A stretch of DNA of 64,000 nucleotides from Selaginella moellendorffii (Eukaryota > Streptophyta > Lycopodiopsida > Selaginellales > Selaginellaceae). Of the stretch, positions 56,513 through 64,000 are shown one piece after another (position 1 is the stretch's first letter; each line of letters starts with the position of its first letter). The DNA lies in assembly GCF_000143415.4 (NCBI RefSeq), contig NW_003314276.1, positions 693,825 to 757,824 of the forward strand, read 5' to 3'. The notes under the pieces were generated by a model. It had not been told where the DNA came from, did no database searches, and was given only the letters and a program-made list of their open reading frames with translations. The position numbers and the translations under genes are program-made.

Positions 56513-59500
56513 TGTTCCTTAGTCCGACTTTTATTGGTGCTCAAGTGTATCACCACTACTGTTGGCATCGGAAGGTCCGAGGAGTGGGCCTATCCTTGAG
56601 GAGTAGCAAGTCGGGAAGACATGGCTCTCCATTACAGTTCATGTGTGAATTTGTAGACGAGGTGGTGGATAGAAAAGGGCCAATAATGGAACGACTTTGG
56701 GATCTTGGGAACAGTGCAAGGTTTTCCTCACTGAGTTAAGGATGTGATTCGGATGAGCATTTGTCTCAGCAAATTGGCTAAGGTTGTTGTGGTAAACAAC
56801 TAAAGTTGGGATCACGGGAAAGATAGAGACTTCAAAACAATAAAGGAGTCACAAGATTATCCTCATATACTTGAGGTTGGTGCTCATGAATGTGAGACCA
56901 AAGGTAATGACCGTGGAAGGTCAAATACGGAAGAGGACTCAAGTCCTTAAAATGGTAGCCGGGGCTACCTTTAATAAATGCTGGAACAACCCAAGGAGTT
57001 GGGGGGTGTACTTAGAGATGAGTGGTATTCTCATCGCATGGACAAGTAGTGCTAAGGGGCAAAAGTTGCCCCCAGAGAACAAAATCAAGTGTCGAAGTAA
57101 CACTTGGGAAAATAGTCCTTTTGAGTAGGACAGGAATGCAAGAAGTGTATTCCAGTGAGCTAGTGCCTCACAAGTAGGACCTTACGGGTCTGTGGATTAA
57201 CCAAGTCCAAAACTGCTGGATGACTCAAGTAGAGTCAAGGGATGGTCCTAGAAGGACTGATGGAAGCATTTGGACTGAGGTGTGTTGTACCCCACCAAGG
57301 ATAGGGGGGGATCATAGGATCCAAGGATGAGAACAGAGGGTATCTCATCGATGGCAAAATGTGCCATGCTAAAGTTATAGGAAAGGTGTTCCCAGAAGAA
57401 AACAACTTTGACATAAAGTTGTGTGTGACCTCTATGGGGCAGTGCTAACGGATGGTTGGCATGAGAAAGAGCAGTGTTGGTCTTGGCAAAGACTTAGACA
57501 CGAAAGGGAAATGTCATAGAGGTAGGCTCGTGGAGCCGATGGTGTGGAGACATCAAATGTGCCAAGGTGTGATACCTTGAGGCTATGTTGGTGGGTTCAT
57601 GAGAACCCCTTGCCAAAGGAATCCCAATGGAAATGGGAATGGCATAGCCTAAGCTGCAGAGCATGCAGTTGGAGTGTGGTGACCCAGATAATGATGGAGG
57701 TGTGAAAGCACCAAGCAATGAGTTGTAGGACTTGACAACTATGAGGCAACTAAGCAAGAGGTGCAAAATAACTGGTTAAACGGGTAGAAGGTAGCTACCC
57801 AAGACTTCTTAATAGCATAAGGAAGTTGGATATACCCTTACGGGGGATAAGTTGCTTGTGTTGTGATATAGTAAGTCAATGTCATAAAAGGAAATATTCA
57901 TTGTCAAGAAAGCCATCATTGGGACACCCGGACACTCTAGAACACCAGAAGGTGGTGTTTGATGTCGCGAGGGCAAGGGATAAAGCCCAAGGGACTAAGT
58001 CCCTAGCGAATGATGGATAGAAGGTGCTATCCAAATGTCCAAGGTTGCGGAGACAGGAGAGGACTGTCTACCCGAGTTGGACAAAGCCAAAAATGGAATT
58101 TTGGCAAGGCTAGTGATGGGCATGTAAAGGCCCATAAGCAACAATGTAATCCCAGTGTGTGGGATTATAAGGTGAGCATACCCAGATTGAGGAACCACTC
58201 CCTAGGTTATGGGGTAGGTTCATCCCTAAGAATACTTGCTAAAGCGTGATAGAAAGTGCAAAGCTATCCTCCTGGTCTGGAGGAGAATGACCAAAGGAAA
58301 GGTGTGAAGCCAAAAAGCAAGAAGTAAGGGGATAGAACCGTACCATAGGAATCAAAGGGCATAACTAAGGTTGGTTATGCCAGCTGGGAGTGGAGAATCA
58401 AATGGGGGCTCGAGGGTGTTGCCGCTAGCAACCGTGATGCTATGGAGAGTCTAAAATATGGAATTATCCATGTTAGACTATGTGGCATTTTGAAGGCTTG
58501 CAAAAAGGGAGGCCTTAGCAAGCTGAGGGACAGAGTTCCTTCAAGGTTCCCAAAGACGATTCTAGGTAGCTTAGTACCTAGAAAGGCCAAGTGTAAATGG
58601 TTCATGGAACGCGCGAAATCAGAGTGGCGCAGCTGAAGCGTGGTCTTGAAGCTTGCCATGAGGCAAGGCTATCAAGGTTAGGGAAGTAGTTCCCGAGTGT
58701 TCAAAGAGAGGGCTTTGAACGAAAGTCGATGGTCAAGGACTTTCACGCTTATGCAGGAACCATGTTACAGTGGTCGGAGGACTTGCCAAATGAGATTGGC
58801 ACGTCGGGGGAACAAATACCCTAGTTGAAGGTGATAACTTCAAAAAGGGTGGGCCATGGGGCCGATCATGGAGGAGTCCATGCATGATCACAAACATGTC
58901 AAGTGAGAGGACTTGGCAGTGTGGAGGAACTAGGTTCCTAAGCTGTGATCTATAGCGCGCTTTAAAAATAAGTTGGTGCACCAGCGTGGGGAGTCACACC
59001 ATGCATCTTGTGTGATGCTGTCTGTAGATGCATATACGGAGGTTGGGTTCGAGTTCCGACCCTCTAGTGCTTGGGTTCGAGTCCCAAATCACTAGGGCGT
59101 GGTGATGGTTTGGAATATGAGGACACTCATATTTCGGTGGTCATGGACTCTCAGTGGGGAGACTGGTTTGGGCACACTGCCAAGCGAGGGATGCCTCGGA
59201 GTCGTGATGCACGGTTAGATTGCTTAGTGTGAAAGCTCGGCATATCTAACTTGAACGCTTTGGTGCAAGTGGCACCAAGGACGTGGTGAGTGAGATGGGG
59301 ACACCTAATCTCAGTTGCTATGGACCCTTGGCCGGAAGGGCTGGCTTGGGCGCACCGCCAAGTGTGGGGGATGCCCCCGGGGTCGTAGTTAACAAGTTAA
59401 AGGTCTGGAAGACCTAGTACCTATTGGCAAACCTGTTAAGGTGCCGAGGTGAGATCACTAGGTGATCTTGTGGCTAAATAAGGACAAGGTCCTTGTTTGG

Positions 59501-60547
59501 GTTAAGGAATAAGGTTCCTAGTTCAAAGTGTTGATTTGAACTATTGATGATGGTGTGGCTTGGTCAAGGTGACCAAGTGGGAAAAGCACCTTAGGGAAAT
59601 GAGCTATGTCATCGCGATGGCATAGTGTGTCCAAGGAAAGTAGTCTCTAAAGAGACCCATGAGAGGGTCACAAAGTTGGGCCGAGGATAGAGCCCACAGC
59701 AGAAGATGCTAAAAGAGACTTACTAGGGGTGAACACCCTAGTCTTGGCAAAGCAGAGCCTTTGCTATGGAATCAAAAGAATACCTCAAGGAGGGAGGTAG
59801 AGATTCGATGTTGCTCGGTGCAACAATCAACAGATAGGAGCAAAAGATGAGTGGCCAAGATAGGGCCGTGGAATCCCTGGGAAGGAATCCAAGTGACAAA
59901 GTTAGGCGAGGAACACTAATGTGTTGGACGCTAACAAATTGCGGGAAAGGAAGTGTGTTTCCAAGGATGGATTCCGAATTGCTCCGATTTGGCGAAAGTG
60001 GAAGCTCCAAGGGAGGGAGCGGTAATGTAGCCAAATGATAGGGCCATGAATAGCCCTAGCACAAAGTATGATAACTGGAACTTTGGCACGAAATAGAAGA
60101 GAGGATGATGGTGCCCTCGAGTAGAGAACTTCCTAGGATGGGAAGTGGAGTTGCACAAAAGGTGCAAGGCAAGGTGTCGGAGACACCTAGGAAATTGACT
60201 CCAAGGAGTCAAAATTCAAAGTTTCAAAGTGCAGAGGTTATATCGATGGAAATTGAGACTACTCGAGAAGGAGTAGTGGGATTGACTTAGAGAAGGGTCT
60301 CTAAGAGGTTTAGCGAGAACTAAACCAATAAAAGGAGAGAACCATTACATGTGGTCCAATCAGTCTCTAAGTTGGAGAGACTACGCTCCTTAAAGGATGG
60401 ACAAGGCATGGTGAGCCTTTGGTGTCAAACCATAGACAAAGATTGGCTAGGTGCCAAGGATGGAAATGGTAACACGTGTGGGTGTTACTTTATGAAAGGG
60501 TTTACCGTTTGATGAGGACATCGAACTTCGTCTATGGGTGGTGGAGT
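56513..60547 (+). other. internal region of element C, non-coding
   Basis: About 4 kb without any recognisable gag, protease, RT or integrase; the short frames are not conserved in element D. 57535-60545 is homologous to 21040-24025. T-arm-like boxes lie at about 59043-59095. Confidence 0.8.
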
Positions 60548-61441
60548 TGTGAGACACAAAATCCCTAGGCCCCAAAGTGGAGCCGGAAAGGGTGCCACGT
60601 GGTAGTGGCTGAAGCGAGAGCCAAACGAGCGTAACACGTTTGGACCAAAAGCTCCGACTTGAAAAGTCAAGAGCGGGAGTGGAACTCCCAAAGAAGGGCT
60701 CGAGGAACGAGCACGAAGCGAGCAAAAAGCGAGGCTCCAAAAAGGGACCCAAAAGGACCAACACATGACACGTGGGAGTGTCCGAGATGGACTCGAGTTG
60801 GAGTCCGAAGTGGAGTCCGAGATGGACCCGAGTTGGAGTCCGAAGTGGAGTTCGAGATGGACCCGAGTTGAAGTCCGAAGTGGAGTCCGAGATGGACCCG
60901 AGATGGAGTCCGAGATGGAGTCTGAAGTGCAGTCCGAGGTGGACCCGAGATGGACCCGAGATGGAGTCCGAAGTGGAGTCCGAGGTGGACCCGAGATGGA
61001 CCCGAGTTGGAGTCCGAGGTGGAGTCCGAGATGGACCCGAGATGGAGTCCGAGATGGAGTCCGAGATGGAGTCCGAGGTGGACCTGAGATGGACCCGAAA
61101 TGGAGTCCGAGATGGAGTCCGAGATGGACCCGAGATGGAGTCCGAGATGGAGTCCGAGATGGACCCGAGATGGACCCGAGATGGAGTCCGAGATGGAGTC
61201 CGAGATGGAGTCCGAGATGGAGTCCGAGATGGAGTCCGAAGTCGAGACCGAGACCGGGACCGAGACCGAGACCGGGACCGAGACCGAGACCGAGACCGAG
61301 ATCGGGACCGAGACCGAGACCGAGGCCGAGTCCGAGTCCGAATCCGAGTCCGAGTCCGAGTCCGAGTCCGAGTCCGAGTCTGGAGCCTGAGAGGGTTTGG
61401 TGAGCTCCAAAAGTATAGTAAGGGGGAGGACTGCAGTGGAG
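60548..61441 (+). repeat. 3' LTR of element C, U3 part
   Basis: Matches the 5' LTR from TGTGAG to GACTGCAGTGGAG, with a shorter hexamer tract (60782-61385) and a 46-bp deletion after GAGAGGGT. The host insert starts at 61442. Confidence 0.88.
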
Positions 61442-61443
61442 GG

Positions 61444-61844
61444 AGATGGATTTTGTTGGAACCCCCGGCTTCATGGCTCCCGAGGTTATGTTTGATGGGA
61501 TCTACACGCCGGCGGCGGATGTCTGGAGCTTGGGCATGACGCTGCGGTACGCCTTGCTCGGGAAGCTGCGCCATTTGAGCAAGGATGCCGATGCGACGCC
61601 GTTTGTGGACGTGATGAGAGAGATGGTGGAGAAAAGGGAGACGTATTTCCTGGACTGCGATGAGATTGAGCTCGCGAATTTGTCCATCGAAGTGATTGAT
61701 CTTCTGCACAGGATGTTAGCGTTTGATCCGGAAGAGCGCATCACTATGGATGAGGTTGTTTGCCATCCTTGGTTTCATATCCATGAGGAATGGTGTGATC
61801 TGGATCTGCACAAAACTCTATTGTATCAACAATCGAAAAAATGA
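61444..61844 (+). pseudogene. protein kinase C-lobe fragment captured in an LTR
   Basis: About 132 codons of a Ser/Thr kinase. It starts in the activation segment (DFVGTPGFMAPEV), passes subdomain IX (AADVWSLGMTLRYALLGKL) and subdomain XI (LLHRMLAFDPEERITMDEVV, then CHPWF), and ends TGA at 61842-61844 with a short basic tail. The DFG, the catalytic loop and the whole N-lobe are absent, so it cannot act as a kinase. Codon use and GC content differ from the LTR around it and look like an ordinary plant exon. The family within the Ser/Thr kinases cannot be fixed from this piece. Confidence 0.85.
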
Positions 61845-62466
61845 GTGATGTTCTTTTACTATTTGAAATATAGTTTCTTATGGCAATATTAAGCAAAATG
61901 AGTTAAATGGTTAACAAAAGTTTGGTAGCTAGATCTTCCAACGCCAACTTGGAGTGTCTCTTGAAGCATCGAAACATCATATATATCTCTCGGATCGATC
62001 AGTATCGAAACCCCACTCCCCCCAAAAAAAAATCTCGCTCCAATTTTCTTCTCGAGCAAACCAATCAAGAACACACGACACGAAACACACTGGATCTTTT
62101 ACATTGTCTCGTTGCACGCGTGTTGACAAGGGAAGTTCCAGGACAAAAATTTTGTCCTTGTTAATATCGTGTGGACTGGGCGCCCCCCTTTGTTTTTTTA
62201 GGGTTCTTGGGTCCTTCCGTTGAGCAGCTGCGCGGGCGCTGTGCAATGCTGACGCCGATCTGATGGTCCCGCCCCGGAATCTCACGCCTCTGAGCTGCCG
62301 GTAGTGAGATTCTTGCCGCTTCACGTTTTCCACGCCTTGGCGGTCTATGGGATCCGGAGCTAGGTTTCGATAGAATGCAAGAGGGGAAGAAGATCGGCGG
62401 TGGGAGCGGCGAGACGATGGAGGCGGATTCAGCAGCGATCGACATCCCTTTCTTGGTCAGCGGCAG
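61845..62466 (+). pseudogene. host intergenic DNA and the first exon of a second gene
   Basis: After the kinase stop come ~500 bases of 3' flank and a GC-rich leader. An ATG at 62374 then opens a frame reading MQEGKKIGGGSGETMEADSA, then AIDIPFLVSG. The LTR resumes at about 62467. I do not recognise the product. Together with the kinase end, this looks like one contiguous host segment covering the 3' end of one gene and the 5' end of the next. Confidence 0.5.
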
Positions 62467-63375
62467 GCCAGTTTGGCCAGGAAAGGCCAGTTTGGCCCAG
62501 GAAGGCCAGACTCAGTGTTGGGTGATGAACTGACCACTGGGAAGTCCAAGACTAGAGTGAATACGGACCGACAAGCGGGGTAGCTTGGTGAAGTGTTCAA
62601 GAGCCGGCTCTAGTTCCCCCGGGAGATCGACTGGCCGATGCTCCCAGTCCAAGTGTGGGTGGCACTACCTACTTGGATACCAGGCGTGGCTCAACGGAAC
62701 CTCGCTCTAAGCCCATGACTAGAGCACCTAAAGGCGAAAGGCGGGGAGAGTACCCAGGTGGCTCGCGTAAGGCCACGGTGTTCCGAAATGTTGTCCCAAA
62801 AGCCTAGACTGTGGAAAGGAAGAGGAGCAGTCCTCTGGGGTAGTGACCAAGGACACAGTCGTGTGGTGAGGAAGTCCCAGAGGACCATGGGACTTAGTGG
62901 TCGGGCCTGTGGGCCTCGATCCAGTGGCAGTGTTGGTAAACACGGCCAGGGGCAGAAAGGGACTTGGTAGGAACTGACAAAGGGACTTTGGGGAAGGCGA
63001 TTCCCCAGGTCTGTGGGCATCCTAAGGATGCTAAGGAGCGGATCTAGGATGACCACTCGTGAACAGATGGCCCAGTCTTGGAGAGACGGGATGGTGATGC
63101 AAGTGGTATTGGACCACTAGTGCAGCAAAGGTGAATAGGCATGGCCTTAGCGTAACGGGACAAGATGTCAGTGGTAACTTCAGGTGTCGGTCTTCGGACC
63201 GGACACGTGGAGCACTTGGACCAGGTGCAAGTGTTGAGTGGCATGGATGCCATTCTTGGGGCTAGCAAGTCCCAAGTCCTGAATTGGACTAATGGAGGTT
63301 GTGAATGAGACTCCTCCAAATGGTCGGAGGTGTGGTTAAGTGACTAAAGTAGAATGGAAAATTTAGTCGCTTACA
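62467..63375 (+). repeat. 3' LTR of element C, R-U5 part
   Basis: Resumes at GCCAGTTTGGCCAGG, matches 55590-56497 closely, and ends AGTCGCTTACA, followed by CTACA. Confidence 0.88.
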
Positions 63376-63380
63376 CTACA

Positions 63381-63978
63381 GGGCTTGTGTAAGGCTACGG
63401 TGTTCTGAAATGTTGTTCAAAAGTCCCAAACTATGGAAAGAAGAAGGAGCAGTCCTTTAGTCTAGTGACTAAGGATATGGTCATATGGTGAGGAAGTTCT
63501 AGAGGATAGTGGGACTTAGTGGTCAGACTTGTGGACCTTGATCTGTTGGCAAATACAGCCATGGACAGAAAAGGATTTAGTAGCGACTGAAAAAGGGATA
63601 TTGGGGAAGGTTGTTCCTCATGTCTGTGGGTATCCTAAGGGTGCTAAAGAGTGGATCTGGGATGACAACTCGTGGACAGATGGCTTAGTCTTGGAGAGAC
63701 GGGACTGTGATGCAAGTGGTATTGAACCATTAGTGCGGCAAAGATGAATGGGTATGGTCTTAGTGTAACGAGCTAATATGCCAATGGTGTCGGTCATGGG
63801 ACCGGACACATGGAGCACTTGGACCAAATGCAAAGGTTGAGTGGCATGCATGCCATTCTCAGGGCTAGCAAGCCCCAAGTCCTGAATTGGACTTATGGAG
63901 TTGTGAATGAGATTCCTCCAAGTGGTCAAAGGTGTAATTAAATGACTAAAGTAAAATGGAAAAATTAGTTGCTTACAT
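63381..63978 (+). repeat. old C-family LTR, right part
   Basis: Continuation of 53751-54599, ending ATTAGTTGCTTACA; the last 22 bases of the window (63979-64000) are unassigned. Confidence 0.75.
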
Positions 63979-64000
63979 CTAGATATAGCTTGAAGCAAGC

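Larger units (their letters stand above)
54600..63375 (+). mobile_element. non-autonomous LTR retrotransposon C (LARD-like) with captured host DNA
   Basis: 5' LTR 54600-56497, PBS TGGTATCGGAGC at 56501-56512, a 4-kb non-coding internal region, polypurine tract ATGGGTGGTGGAGT ending 60547, and 3' LTR 60548-63375. Flanking duplication CTACG (left) and CTACA (right), 4 of 5. The internal region shows no gag-pol homology, so the element depends on proteins in trans. The 3' LTR has a 46-bp deletion near 61395 and a ~1-kb host segment at 61442-62466. Confidence 0.88.

Overview
This window looks like repeat-rich nuclear DNA of a land plant, and a lycophyte such as Selaginella fits best. The reasons are GT-AG introns of mostly 38-57 nt, plant-type CCCTAAA repeats, plant-type Ty3/gypsy chromoviruses and Ty1/copia pieces, and no bacterial-style gene packing. 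The species is an inference from memory of Selaginella gene structure; nothing in the window names it. Almost everything is mobile DNA, much of it nested.

Left part (1-19.8 kb): a Ty1/copia relic on the minus strand (1-2150) abuts a copia tail on the plus strand. Next come pieces of a BRF1-like (TFIIIB subunit) host gene (2.47-2.85 kb, and one exon at 4.3 kb), a very old AT-rich gypsy relic (4.4-9.4 kb) and AT-rich non-coding repeat DNA (9.4-11.9 kb). A decayed chromovirus F on the minus strand follows (12.05-19.44 kb), and a 678-bp TRIM with intact ends sits inside it (16752-17429).

Middle part (19.8-51.5 kb): this is a stack of insertions. An old reverse-oriented LTR (19817-26199) is split by non-autonomous LTR element D (20323-25569). 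An old chromovirus A (26200-51455) is split by chromovirus B (27872-47706, TSD CACGG, TGTAAG...CTTACA LTRs of about 1.15 kb). B is itself split inside its integrase gene by a 12,327-bp DNA transposon (33053-45379) with perfect 24-bp inverted ends and a TTTG target duplication. A solo LTR of another family (49469-50616) splits A's 3' LTR.

The 12.3-kb DNA transposon is the main discovery. It carries two divergent genes. The rightward gene encodes a DUF7869-type, DDE-like putative transposase. The leftward gene has 11 exons and would encode about 1,649 residues, with a ParB-like region (GQHSS motif), an acidic middle and a C-terminal FCP1-like HAD phosphatase domain. About twenty copies of a 22-bp palindrome (half-site ATGGCATGAGG) are scattered through introns, exons and the intergenic region of this element, and I saw none elsewhere in the window. 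A 192-bp near-perfect palindrome lies just upstream of the transposase. The reading frames hold six in-frame stops, all TAG or TGA, and one frameshift, although the element's ends are perfect.

Right part (51.5-64 kb): AT-rich repeat DNA, then an old LTR (53751-63978) split by a non-autonomous LTR element C (54600-63375). C has matching PBS and PPT sequences but no gag-pol. Its 3' LTR carries a host segment with a protein-kinase C-lobe and the 5' end of a second gene. C and D share primer sites and 3' internal ends with chromovirus B, so they were probably mobilised by B-type machinery.
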